From Elysia chlorotica (Eukaryota > Mollusca > Gastropoda > Plakobranchidae), in contig RQTK01000287.1 in NCBI GenBank assembly GCA_003991915.1, positions 286,681-350,680 of the forward strand: a DNA stretch of 64,000 nt. The letters run 5' to 3'. Shown here in pieces: positions 13,331-24,911 of this stretch. Each line of letters starts with the position of its first letter. The stretch's first letter is position 1. The position numbers and the translations under genes were made by a program. Below the pieces are notes generated by a model. That model was not told where the DNA came from, did not search any database, and worked only from the letters and a program-made list of their open reading frames with translations.

Positions 13331-16300
13331 TGCTTGTATTTACTTTTTTTAAAGTTTATATTCTATATGTAAGAATGAAAAAAAATCTCTTTAAACCAGA
13401 TCTGATGGATGGATAAAAAAAAGTTTTTTTTTTAGTTTCATAACATTGTTGAGGCAAATGATATAAATAGACGATAATTTTTTTACTTACTAATAACAAT
13501 TTTCTTTACTGAGGCTCTTGCGTCATGGCAAAAGTAAAGTATGACGAGGAAAGTAATGGGAAACTACTTCACATATGCCGTTTGCCTAGAACAATTGGGA
13601 CCCTAACTATTGGTGTTCCAACACTCTGTCACAGAGTAAGGGGTAAACTTTATACAGGCCCTACTTTAAAAAAAAATTGATACTGTATGCAATTTAGATT
13701 AAAATGATGATATGCCAGTTTTTTTTCAATCTAATGTTTTTCTTCTCGTTTTCTTTCCATCATTCCAAGTCTTTTATAAAATGGTCCTCTTGTTCAATTT
13801 TAGCTGTAGCCTGTATGAATAAAAATATAATTTTTATCAAATGAATTCTTTCATATTGACACTTTGTTCAGGGATCAATTTTAATGAATTGATAAAATGA
13901 AAATAATAATTCACTCTGCTCTGCCTGCATTTGAAAATCAAATAAAAATGTAATATATTTTTACCCGAAATTCCATAGCAATGAATACAAGACCTTTCAT
14001 TTTAAACAAATGCTGTAAAATCTTTATGTTAATCAGCACGCATCTCTATTTTAGGTAGCGCTTTGCAAAGATTTTGTGTTCTTGCTTTCGTCGTTCTGTT
14101 TATTATGCCATGAGAACTTGAGAGGTGTAGCTACTTAAGCACTGTTATTAATTGTGGGAATAGTGATATCTATCAAAACAAGCTCTTTGCAGGTAACGAA
14201 TACATTAACCCACCAAAACACTATGATATCTAGCTACATTTTTCTGTACTTTGCTCAAATAACTTCTTTGACATGATCTGTATATATTGTTTTTCTCATT
14301 AGGAGTTATATTATTATGTGTGTATCACACATTAGATTGATATTATATCATTTTTAGTTAAGACTTCAGCCTGTTACAAAAAAATACTTCATGTAAGCTT
14401 ACAAGAAAGGCAAAAGAAAATTCATGAACATAAAAAAGTCAATGCCAAAAGAAAATTCATGAACATAAAATAAAAAAGTCAATGCCACATTTCATTTTAG
14501 TCCTCAATAAAAAACGATTGTCTCATGATTTGTTGAAACATGACTTGTGTACTTGCTAAGCTCCATTAAAAAAAATTTTCAAAGTGTAAAATACTTAAGC
14601 AAAATAATTTTAAGCAAGGAATAATTGTTGTTTCTTTCTTTTTTTAATGTACATCTGAGACTACAGAACGAGCTTTCAAGTATTGATTTTTAACTTTTCA
14701 TATTAATTTGTATCACTGTTTGTTAAAAATAAATAACTTTCTATCACTTAATTAATGTGCTGGTGTAGGGTTTGGTTACGGAAAAAAACAGGAACCTTGA
14801 GATAATAAAAAAAAATTTTTTTTAATTAAAAAAACCCATCCAAGTATCTGTTCTTTTGTTGCTGTTTTTTTTTTCTTTTTCTTAAATCTTTGAAAGTTAA
14901 AAATTATCTGATCAACATGTTTTACAATGTCACACTCCAATGTATTCTTATATTTGGCTTAGATCACTTGGGTAGGATTATGAAAAAGGTCGGAAACACA
15001 TTCCCGTTTACCATCTGCCGGTACACTTTATTTGAAACACTGCTCTTCAAAAATCAAATACATACTGAAAGATAACAGGTGGGTAGGGGTGTTAGTTAAA
15101 GAGAAAGAATTACGTTTCCTAGGGCGAGCGGGTACGTAGACGGAGTGGTTTGGTAAGCAGAGAGTTCTTACGCGGGGACCACTGTATCTTATCCTATTCT
15201 GTCATAAACATATGAGGATAGTATGCCTACACGCTATCTTTTTCGAGGAGAGTGGATACATTGTTTTACTTTATTGTTCATTAAAAAAGATATTGAGACA
15301 TACACGTTGCACGGTCTGAATTCTATGTGTCTTTGCTGCAGAGGCTCATACACTAAAAAACTGTCTAACCGCCTTGCCAGCCTCTCGTGACCATGCTTGG
15401 CCAGTTGCAGCAGTAGCATGAGCAGCAGCAGTAGTGTGGTTGTAAGAGTAATTGTCATACTGATACCAGGAGGGTTAGTATGTAGAACGTAATAATAGAA
15501 CATACACTTTTAACAGGAGGAGCAGCATTAAAATGAAGATTATACTGCACCTATGGGGAATGCATTCTCTATAAGTAATTGTAATGGGATGTTTCACCCG
15601 AGTGTTTCCCTAAATGTGTCTCCTTTCTACTATTGAAGTTTCTGCTCGCGTGCATGTATGGATGAGAGAGAAATATCGAAAAGTAAAAAAATAAGAACTT
15701 TTGGAGTCGGAATATTAAAATATGGACCTACATGACATGTAGACCTATGGAATGCTCCATCTTCTCTATTCATATAAAGTGTATTAATTGAAGCGAGGGC
15801 GAACCTCATCCCAAGCTATTGAGCACACAAAAGTGATGTCTTTCGATTTTAAAAAGTACATTTTTTAAATTACTGTTTGGGCATTCTTGTCTCTGAAATT
15901 TCTGGATATCAAACTTAAATGGCATAACTCCCTGACATTTTTTTTTTTAATTTTGCGCTTGCATGGTAATCAGTAAATACGTGGTAGCAGGATCATTGCT
16001 TCTCAGAAACTGCGTCTCCATTATTTTGTTTTTACCTCGATAATATAATAATTAAAAGTTTGGTCATAAGGGATCAATGCAACCCATAAGCAGATGTGGA
16101 ACATATGGCGCTTAGGAAACATAAGACATAGAGCAATATTTAATGAATTTATAGACATGTGACTTACGCAGTGCTTGGACATTACATATTTCGTGCACGA
16201 CGGAAAAAAATACTAGCGCACATTACAAATCAGATTGCTGAATGGAGATTTAATTTTGTTTCCGTTTTAAGGTATGCTTAAGATATTAGATTGGTTGCAG

Positions 16301-16398
16301 GAAAACCATATTCTGGTCACAGAAATCGCTTAAACATTCTATCTGAAAGGTAATAGTGAAATAGAAATTACTTATAAGCCTATTCATTGAGGCATGCC
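13331..16398. other. Intergenic DNA between two convergent genes; nothing coding seen
   Basis: No supported exons. There is a short tandem duplication at 14411-14485 and many A or T runs. A less AT-rich patch at about 13500-13650 could be a degraded dispersed repeat, but no terminal structure is visible. Confidence 0.4.
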
Positions 16399-17406
16399 TC
16401 ATGCTTGTACGTAATAGCAGAGATGTAGAACCAAATCATTTAATTCAACGTCTGGGTGGTTGTATAGTGCTTTATCTCCATTGTTTGAGTTTTCCGTGTC
16501 GAAGTGAATGTATTCCTCTGTTACATTCATACCAACCACTTGCTGACACTTGCCTCCATAACGATACAGGTAGAATGGCTGGAAACGGGGCATGTCCACC
16601 GACTCCTCAGGTCGCCCGTCCTGGCGACAGCAGTACTTTAGCATGGTCTTGGTGTCCTCAAACTCCCCCGATGGTAGATTGCCGGAGTGTATCGCCGATG
16701 GCCGAAAATCTTCTTCATCCCAAGTAAGGTAGCCAGTGCCAAACCCGTCGGGGCAAGAAGATACGGCGTTGATGCAATAAGAACCCCTGGGCCAGGCTGG
16801 GCCGAACGTGTTGCCCTCAGTCTTCACACAAAATCTCTGGTACACAAAGAACTTATCCTCGATCCTATTCAAAACTGGCTGCTGAAGATGATGGCCAGGG
16901 GATACCTCGTCTTCGTTCCGCTGAATGGACTCAGTGTGATGGCGAAGTGAGCCCTCCTTCCAATACTGCCCACTTGTAGAGGGGCATCCGCTGCTGGGCA
17001 TAGGTAGAGCATACGTTCCGTTTGGCCATAGCATGAGGAAACTGCCCTCTACCGCAGAATCTAGAGTGTTCCTTACCGTGTCCAATTGTCGTGTATTATT
17101 CTCAAGATAATGAGTTATAAGATCATTCAAAATCTGCCCCATTCTTTCAAGCTTTTCAGCTTGGGTTCTCTTCGCTTCCTCAATTCTTTGCTTTAATCTC
17201 ATCAAAATATGATCGACTTGTACTCGTTCGTCTGAAGTCGCTTTCTTGTGGCTTGCAGCAACCTTTTCTTTGTCCATCTTTGTTGAAATATTATTTAATT
17301 TCTCCATGAAAGTAATTTTATCCCCAGAAGACAGCTGTGTCAGACTGTAGCTGTTGAGATTTTCAGTTTTTGTTCTTGTATCGTCATAATGATAATGGCC
17401 CAACTC
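16399..17406 (-). CDS. Exon 3 of gene A: coiled coil plus complete ApeC domain in one exon
   Basis: This 1008-nt exon (335 codons plus TGA) starts after a 'ttgttccag' acceptor. The first 30 residues are polar. Residues 32-120 of the exon form a charged helix (IEEAKRTQAEKLERMGQIL lies in it), with sites for N-glycosylation at NNTR and NNIS. ApeC fills the last 210 residues. Base composition is clearly less AT-rich than the surrounding DNA, as also seen in the paralogous exon at 28309-29147. Confidence 0.88.
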   Translation of the reverse strand, partial: ELGHYHYDDTRTKTENLNSYSLTQLSSGDKITFMEKLNNISTKMDKEKVAASHKKATSDERVQVDHILMRLKQRIEEAKRTQAEKLERMGQILNDLITHYLENNTRQLDTVRNTLDSAVEGSFLMLWPNGTYALPMPSSGCPSTSGQYWKEGSLRHHTESIQRNEDEVSPGHHLQQPVLNRIEDKFFVYQRFCVKTEGNTFGPAWPRGSYCINAVSSCPDGFGTGYLTWDEEDFRPSAIHSGNLPSGEFEDTKTMLKYCCRQDGRPEESVDMPRFQPFYLYRYGGKCQQVVGMNVTEEYIHFDTENSNNGDKALYNHPDVELNDLVLHLCYYVQA

Positions 17407-19187
17407 CTGGAACAAAAAATAATGGATGTGCTTTCATTTAACCTCTTCATGCCGTGGATATAATTATATTTTTAGTATTATTGTGGTCATCACTCTTTTT
17501 AATTAATCATTTAAAATCGCTTTAAGAATGTATATACGACACTGATTAGGAAGATTTAAAATGAGTTAATGCAGAGATTGTTTTGCTCTGCCACATAGAA
17601 TACCAACAAGTAGGTAAGCATCTTTTGAAATTTTATGAGTAATAAATAAATACATTTAGATTACATCAAATATTGGGGGGGGGGGGGTAAATATTAAAAT
17701 TATGTAGAGTTCATATCGTTATACGCTTCAAATGCCCATATTGGATTGTGTCAATATTTTAGAGCAACATCAGTCTGAAAGTCTAATTTTGTATTTTTTT
17801 TAAACTTTTACTGTTGGTCTATTTAATCAGTATGAAGACATTTAAAATATTCTGATGATGGTTATTCGATAAAAGAAGGCTTAAAAGGTTTTCAAAAAAT
17901 GCCATCGGTGTACCCTATATCTACTATCAAAGGTGATAGCGTCACATCTGAATCGCCTGATGGCATCGACCGTCGGCCCGGTCCACGTGACGGAGAGGCC
18001 TGAGCTTTTTGACAGCATGCTCGGGCTGATTGATCCCACCGCCTTCACATTGGGGAAAGATGGATCCACGAACACGCGACTTGGTTCCATGTTGCTTAGT
18101 TGGGCCATTGGCTGCCACGTATTATACACCTGGTAGAACAAAACCATTATATTATCTTAATGTATGTAAACATTCACTTTTTCATGACATAAAAATCTTA
18201 AGGTAGCTCAAGAAATAGTTGTTTTTTTTTTTAAGTGCGGGGGAGCCCCTCTAACCATCTTCCAGTAAATACGATCTTCTGTCGTCTCCATCCACTGAAT
18301 TGGTGTGCTATTTCATCTCTCCATCGCAGGGTTAGTTTTCCTCTTTTTCCTGGGTTACCAAACGATGGCTGTGGATATTCACCAATTGCCTGACATTCTT
18401 GCTACATGGCCCATCTGTGTCTTGATTCTTTGGTTTAATCCATGTGCTGGTTTTATGGTCAAGCATCAAACATATATGTCTTTCCATCTCTCAATGGGCA
18501 ACAGCTAGAGATTATAATCCTAATAACGAAACGCCCGATCGGTCAAAATTAATTAATTTGCCCTTATTTCTTGGATTGTCTAGGAGAAGTAAAAGAGACC
18601 GCTGTTATAACCAGCGAACAGAGTAACTGTTATTGAGCGACATTTTACTATAAAGCCCCGCTTGGTATGATAAAATGAGGGAGAAAAACTTTTAGGACAC
18701 TTAGCACATTTTGTATCTAACCCTACCATGTCAAAATGATTACAAAGTATCGTCATCTGATTTGTTTCCAAACAAAAAATATTGCATCAACACCATACGT
18801 AATTTTTGACAAAAATATCCCCGTATGAAACTATAACGTATCTAGCTTGGCGTTTACAAAGGGGTATTTAAAAAAAAAGCCGTATAGTCTTAGTGCATGG
18901 TAACGTCTTTGATGTAATCTTCCTCAACTTACACTGGTCTCTATAAGAATTCGAAGTCTAGAAAGAATCCGTGAGGTGTCGTAGCGATATCGGCGGTAGA
19001 TCTCTTCCCTGGCAGTGCAGGCCACCGTAAACTCCATAGAGTTATTAAGCTGCGATGGAAGAAACACAGGCTCAACAATCACATCAACCTTTACATCGGC
19101 TGTGGTTAAACTAACCAACATGACTGACAGCAGAAGTAGACAGTGTCTTTCCACCAAGCTTAAACCTACCATGTTTCGTTTGAGCAA
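16399..19187 (-). CDS. Secreted Ig / coiled-coil / ApeC-domain protein, gene A (complete)
   Basis: Three phase 0 exons on the minus strand: 18933-19187, 17914-18129 and 16399-17406, giving 492 residues. Exon 1 encodes a signal peptide (hydrophobic HCLLLLSVMLVSLTTA) and the first half of an Ig-like domain (EFTVAC). Exon 2 encodes the second half (LSVTWTG ... RRFRC, the partner cysteine). Exon 3 encodes a long charged helix with heptad spacing (about residues 190-278), then an ApeC domain (about 283-492). ApeC marks: WPNGTYALP, eight cysteines (one CC pair), WDEED, FYLYRYGG, FDTENSNN, and the LCYY end. ApeC proteins known elsewhere bind bacterial cell-wall material, and Ig-coil-lectin proteins of gastropods are haemolymph immune factors; a pattern-recognition role is therefore inferred. 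The start may instead be the Met five codons downstream, which still leaves a signal peptide. Confidence 0.85.
17914..19187 (-). CDS. Exons 1-2 of gene A: signal peptide and Ig-like domain
   Basis: Exon 1 (18933-19187, donor gtaagt) and exon 2 (17914-18129, acceptor 'ctaccag', donor gtacac) together encode one Ig-like domain. The two framework cysteines lie in EFTVAC and RRFRC, and LSVTW supplies an E-strand-like run. The phase 0 intron inside the domain matches that of gene B. Sequence identity to gene B is low here but the pattern is the same: hydrophobic lead, 'V.P' near the start, one cysteine per exon. Confidence 0.75.
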
Positions 19188-19529
19188 CTTATAGTCTACA
19201 CGTGAATTACCGTGAATTTTTAGTGTATCAGAATTATTAGTTCAATTTGAAATATTCAAAGTTATCTATAAAACAAGTGTAACGCCTGTTTCTCTGCCTA
19301 AATTCTGATCTTAGCACCGAAATCCGACTAAGTTTGAAGCTGCGTGGAAGAGAAGTGAAGCCCGCAGATCGCTGGCTTTCATCTCACCCACCCCACCCCT
19401 CTTGCACAGAACTGCCGCGCTTGCTTTCATTGCAGTACGACCATCCTTTGCTAAAGTTTCTCTTGAACACTTTCACTTCCTAATGTTGGTAGGCCTATTG
19501 TATTCTATGAACCTAGTAAAACTAAGGTT

Positions 19530-19720
19530 TGTTGTTTGGTTGGTTTATTTCTAACGCCAGCAGTTAGCCTCTATCATGGATAGGTCTCAAGACAAACGTC
19601 TGACACACAGAGACAATGCGGGGATAACAGGGCTCCTGTCACATAATAGATTCATGTACTCACACCGAGCCAACCAGTAGAGGGCGACATACGATAATAC
19701 GTTGCAAAGGTTGACAATCA
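19530..19720 (-). mobile_element. Possible retroelement 3' end with (CCAA)-like tail, minus strand
   Basis: The minus strand reads into AATAAACCAACCAAACAACA at about 19530-19550, the same tail type as at 9753-9772. It lies just upstream of gene A. The body differs from the first copy, so they may belong to different families sharing a tail. Confidence 0.25.
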
Positions 19721-20089
19721 GTGATTTAGTTCTATTAAGCATTTTTTTTCTAAAAGGCCTCCGTTTTTTAGCCAGTAGTTAAAAGTAAATAGGGATTACA
19801 ACGCCCGTAAAAATCGTTGATCGAGTACACAGTGAAATATGCTTTAATTCATAGAAACCAAAACCGCCAATCGATTAACCACACCCTTGGTTGTTTTTTT
19901 TTAACAAAGTTTTTGAACCTCCACCCGGAGTATTTTGATTCTACAAAATTAAACCAAGCTGAGGTTTGAATTAAGTGTACATGTTAAACTACATTTGAAA
20001 GTACATGCTTTTGCTCAAAACAAATGATATGATTTGTTAGATTGGCAGACATATAGATGGGTAAATACATTTTTAGATTATAAGTAGAC

Positions 20090-20395
20090 AGAAAGATAGA
20101 TAGATAGATAAATAGATAGATAGATGGATAGATAGATAGATACATACATACATACATACATACATACATACATACATACATACATACATACATACATACA
20201 TACATACATACATACATACATACATACATACATACATACATACATACATACATACATACATACACACACACATACATACATACATATATATATATATATA
20301 GACACATAGATAGTTAAATAGATAAAAAGATATATAAATAGATAGATAGAGAGATATGTAGATAGATACATACATGGTTACATAGATACATAGTT
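20090..20395. repeat. GATA/CATA tetranucleotide microsatellite block
   Basis: GATA-type units occupy about 20090-20141, then about 36 nearly perfect CATA units run to 20285, followed by TA repeats and scattered GATA units to about 20395. The apparent long Met-Tyr-Val-Cys frames on the minus strand are translations of this repeat. Confidence 0.95.
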
Positions 20396-20410
20396 AGAAG
20401 TAGAGAGAGC

Positions 20411-20633
20411 GGGGGGGGGGGGGGGGCGCAGACAGACACAGGCACAACTAGGCAGAAGGATGAACAGATGAGATAGGGGAGAGAGAGAGAGAGAGAGAGA
20501 GAGGAAGAGGGATTGAGAGAATGAGAGAGATGGGGAAAGCTAACAAAGAGATGCAGACAGAAACAAAATTGAAGTGTATAGAGATAGACTCAGAAAAAGG
20601 GACATGTGTATGTGTGTACACGTGAGAAAGAAA

Positions 20634-20679
<46 letters not shown>
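20411..20679. repeat. Poly-G run and GA microsatellites
   Basis: A 16-nt G run (20411-20426) is followed by GA tracts at about 20478-20503 and 20636-20679. Confidence 0.9.
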
Positions 20680-20685
<6 letters not shown>

Positions 20686-21356
20686 CCACAATCAACGATT
20701 CTATAAGTCTGTTTTGTTTTTAAACAAGAATGTCCTCTCTCATTTGCCGTGAACTGAACAAACAAATGGTTTGGGACATAACAATGCTGCAACAATAACG
20801 AAGAATTATGAGAAGGGGCTATCACGATTGTTAATGGTTCCTTAACTAATTTAATTACTTTTCTAAATAATGAGTATTATCACAACAAATATTTGTCTCT
20901 AGTAAGATTAGATAAATGGTTTCTTTAAAAAAAAACATCATTCAGGCTCGCAAATTTCGTCCAGAATCTGTTTTGATAAGCATTTCTAAGAAGGGGTTAA
21001 AATATGAACTGTACCTGCTAAATAAAAGTGCAGACTTGTTCTAATTGTCCCGGTCTTTATCTTTTAGAGCAATGACATATTGAGTCTATTCAATTTATAT
21101 TTTGCATGATCAAGCTCACCTAAATGCATTATGACAAAAAGAAAAGTAGATCAAAATTTCATTCAACGTTGGCCAATGTATCATACCCCCTCCACTTAAA
21201 AACGTGTATATTGTTATTTTGAAGAAACTAAATGCGTGGCATTTCTTTTAAAAAAAAACCCATCTAGACAAGCAACTTACGAACACGTTTTATGGCTGCA
21301 AAGACGTGGGAATTTGTATATGCGGCGTTATATGTTGATGATACAGGCTATAAAGA

Positions 21357-21370
21357 GGGGGGGGGGGGGG

Positions 21371-21409
<39 letters not shown>

Positions 21410-21423
21410 GGGGAGAGAGAGAG
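21357..21423. repeat. G run joined to GA microsatellite
   Basis: A 17-nt G run passes directly into GA repeats. A similar purine-rich arrangement recurs at 23060-23100 with two G runs. Confidence 0.9.
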
Positions 21424-22959
21424 TCAGAATGACAAGACAGAGAAAAATACTCATACACATGTACACGAAGAGAGGACCAAAAAGTGGGCAGTAGAGACGA
21501 GCACGCAGAAAAAAATAGCTGTTGCTAAACAGAGATACATCTAGAGAGAGATAAAAATAAGGAGGGAGAGAGGGGGAGAAAGATAGGGATGGAGAGATAG
21601 GAGGGTGAGAAAGAGCGGGAGAGAGAGAAATACACGGATAGAGACAAACAGGCAGATAGATAGACAGACAGAGACAGGTAGAGAGAAAATAGAAAAAGAT
21701 TACAAGATTGTTTTATCTTTACAATAAGATTTTCCCACAACAGAGTGTTTGAGCGGGGCTTATCCTTCTTTCTTTGATCTGTTTAATTAAGTATATTTAC
21801 ATACGCTCACTGAGTGTCTGTAGGAAATTCTGTGTGAAGGTTTTAATGCAACTTGATTGCTGCAATTTCTGTTAATGAGAAATTGTGCCGGTCAGAGGCT
21901 TAAAATTAATATGAACGTTGACAAAAGTCTGTGTCTACCTTGACAGTTATAATAGTGCACCCTGCAGGAAACAAGTCAATACTTCATAGGACCAGAAAGA
22001 AAATAATGAAAGACAAAAGTATGTAAATTTTAGGTTTTAGCAGGATAAAAGCAGCAAATACTAAAATGAGTAAAAAAAAAAAACCCATCCCTTTCTCTAA
22101 TTCTCATTTTAGACTCAACATAGCACTTGCACCACCAACCCTTTTAATGGATGGCAAAAGGAAAACGTTTAATCATACAGGCATTAAACATAAAAGAAAA
22201 GCCTAAACTGTCGTCTCAAATTTCTTCGAAATACTGATTATAGGGGTGCCAACAAACATTGGCAAATTTGTCCCTGACCTGATGAAACTAATAGTTCTTC
22301 CGTTATTCGTAATTATGTTACATTTGCGATGCTTGTTTTATCACAGTTAAAAAAGACTGTGGAAAAAAACAATATTTCTCCGATTTCATTCAAGAGCAAT
22401 TAATATAATTTATTTAAATTGAAATAAACCGACTAATTACTTTTAAAGAAAGTGTCTGCATGACTTGTAGGTCTATCTATAAGCAGCGTTTTCAATTTAA
22501 ATTAAACATAATTATTGCTAAAACATTGTTGTGGTTGTTGTTTAGTTTAAAGAAATGTCCATAATTTGGCAGCGGATAGCATTGAGCGGTTGCATTAACA
22601 ATCTGTATATGGTGTACATAACAACTTAAATTTGGCCTTGGTTTGAATAATACGGAAAGTTCCCACGGTGCTTTGCAATCAAAACGAATATCCACCCGTT
22701 TAGCTCAGGACTATAATCTCTAGTGCCACCGGGTTTAATGGCGTTCATTACCACCAAAAGAGGACGAACACGACCATCGGTTATGTATGTGCATGTGTGA
22801 GGGGGAGGTTACAAACGTGGCAGAGGCCGTTTCGCAAGATGGGTTGTGTGCCAGAAATGAGGAGACTTTTGTTAGATTTCATAAACAACAAGTAATTGTA
22901 CGTACCAAAACGAAATACAGTATACAGCGAAACACAGTTGGACTTTAAAAGGTTTTTAA

Positions 22960-23102
22960 GAGATAGAGATAGAGAAAAAGAAAGATAGGATAGACAGATA
23001 GATAGATAGATAGAGAGGAAGAGGGAGAGAAGAGAGGGAGCGAGACATTGCGGGGAAAGGGGGGGGGGGGGGGAGAGTGGGGGGAAAGGGGGGGGGGGGG
23101 AG
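22960..23102. repeat. Purine-rich GATA/GA/G microsatellite cluster
   Basis: GATA, GA and two G runs occur together on the plus strand within about 140 bp. Confidence 0.9.
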
Positions 23103-24430
23103 ATTGAGCTTCGTTAGAGAGTTGAAAGACCGAACTCTAAGTCTAATCTACCCTCGTCATTTGCTTTTTTTCTCACATGGCGTCTCTTTGGTCTCCTGCC
23201 ATAAATCTTTAGGTTAATTTTTTTATATTTACATTAAACATTTAAGTGAAGGTATAGAAAATTGTATGTGTGCGATGATCTATCGTTTATATTTATCCAA
23301 GTATTCTCTTATCAGCTATATATTTTGCTTTTATCAGGAAAATTAATGTTTGTATCAGTTTGTTCCAACTGTTGAAAAGTCGGGAAAATGCACGAAAATT
23401 ACCTTTTGCCATTTTTCTCAGCTGTCCATGTGGTATGTCCCACAACTCCTCCTAATTAAAATAAAATTATTACAAACATAAAGGTTTTTCAAAAATGATG
23501 CATTTGCCACCAAACATGGACGTCCATAAAACAAAATCTTTTTTTTTTTTGGTCCAGTTTTTTAAGGACACTGGCACAAATGTTAACTTTACAGTGCTTA
23601 GACATCGAGTGCCATGTGGCAGCAATTTAGCCAGGCTAAAAAGTAGGACCCTGTCATCTTCTGACATTTCCCCAACATAATGGTTCCCAGTTAGTGTCTG
23701 TGTGGCTTGTCCTATCACCTCGATGTGAATTGAAAGGAAGGGCCTCTTCGGTTTATACTAATAGCACATAGTATTGCAAAACCTCTATTTTCTATGTCGT
23801 TTTACGCAATAAGGCAAGGGAAATACATTATTACAGAGCAACCTTGTTCCGCACCCGCTGAATATTTGCCACCAATTCTCAGTCGCAATAGATCTATATT
23901 CATTGTGCAAGAAAGATTAGCCTGTACGAGGGCAGTGTCATTGTAGTGAATTGTAATAGTTAACCTTTTTTAAAGGGGGGGGGGAGGGGGGAGAAAAGTA
24001 CAAAATAAAAAATGTTAAGAACATCAAGAATTCTTAAAAGATAAATTAAGAAAACACTTAATTGGATCTGAATAATATCCACGCCCATGTACGAGGTGAC
24101 TTTACTTTTTTCGACATTCTATTTTACAGTAAATGTCACTTTCCTGTGCTTTCATTTCATGCAGCGTACTTCTTCCGCAATCTTTCCCCATTGTTTTTTT
24201 ATTTTCATAAACCTCCAGTGTCGGCCCTGTTTATAAACAATAGAACTCATCTAATAAAACATTGCTTCGGCTAGACCGATGACAATGAATTAATGATCCA
24301 ATTCTATGGACTAGACCTGAAAGGTCATATGGACAGTTATGTACGCTCAGGACTAGACACAAGTCTTCTTCTACAGTTCGTTTACAGATAAACCATGCCA
24401 AATGCTGATATTGGTATTTACGAGTCCTTT

Positions 24431-24442
24431 TCTCTCTCACTC

Positions 24443-24486
<44 letters not shown>

Positions 24487-24678
24487 TCTCTCTCTTTCTT
24501 TCTTTCTCTCTCTCTCCCCCTCTCCCTATCACTGTGCCCGTCCCTCTCCCTCTCCATTTCTCTATCTCTCTCTCTTTCCGCATAATGTTATAGACTGAAG
24601 ACCTGGTATCCCCGTAGTGTCTCTCTAGCTCTGTGGCAGCACTATCTCCACCACTCTCTCATTTCTTTCTCTCTCTTG

Positions 24679-24715
<37 letters not shown>

Positions 24716-24762
24716 TCTCTAGCTGTCTTACGCTCCCTCACTTTCTCACTCTCTCTTTATCC

Positions 24763-24845
<83 letters not shown>
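24431..24845. repeat. CT, ATCT and TTA microsatellites just upstream of gene B
   Basis: CT tracts at about 24431-24520 and 24671-24725 are followed by about 13 ATCT units (24767-24818) and a TTA tract (24819-24845). The cluster ends about 65 bp before the start codon of gene B, so it overlaps where its promoter should lie. Confidence 0.93.
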
Positions 24846-24848
<3 letters not shown>

Positions 24849-24852
24849 AATA
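24843..24852 (+). promoter_or_regulatory. TATA-like element before gene B
   Basis: TATATAAATA occurs about 60 nt upstream of the ATG at 24912, a plausible spacing for a core promoter with a short 5' UTR. The region is very AT-rich, so this may be chance. Confidence 0.25.
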
Positions 24853-24911
24853 AAATAACGATAATACATTTTATCAGCTTATTGATACATAACTATTCTT
24901 TGTTTCTAAAG

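Larger units (their letters stand above)
19188..24911. other. 5.7-kb head-to-head intergenic region dominated by simple repeats
   Basis: This region separates the two divergent Ig-ApeC genes. It holds GATA/CATA, GA and G tracts listed separately and no supported exon. Open frames within it are translations of simple repeats or have no family signature. Promoters for both genes should lie near its ends, but no confident core promoter is visible for gene A. Confidence 0.5.

Noticed and set aside
16401..16950. Plus-strand open frames over the gene A ApeC exon
   Set aside because: These are antisense shadows of the real exon, which has ApeC motifs and matching splice sites on the minus strand.
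16399..17406. Fibrinogen-related (FREP) identity for the C-terminal domain
   Set aside because: The fibrinogen signature is absent, whereas the WPxGTYALP start, eight cysteines with a CC pair, and LCYY end fit ApeC.
18230..18520. Possible retrotransposon remnant in the gene A intron or upstream flank
   Set aside because: The minus strand gives a short Trp/Arg-rich run like some LINE C-termini, but it is too short and interrupted to assign.
20073..20375. Three overlapping minus-strand frames rich in Met-Tyr-Val-Cys
   Set aside because: They are translations of the CATA/GATA microsatellite in different frames and have no splice context or conserved domain.
20090..20395. CRISPR-like regular repeat spacing
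   Set aside because: This is continuous tetranucleotide repeat DNA without unique spacers, and the genome is animal.
23470..23718. Minus-strand frame of 82 codons (starts MIGQATQTLTGNHYVGE)
   Set aside because: No recognised domain, no splice partners in phase, and it lies in repeat-rich intergenic DNA. It may be transposon debris but cannot be supported as a gene.
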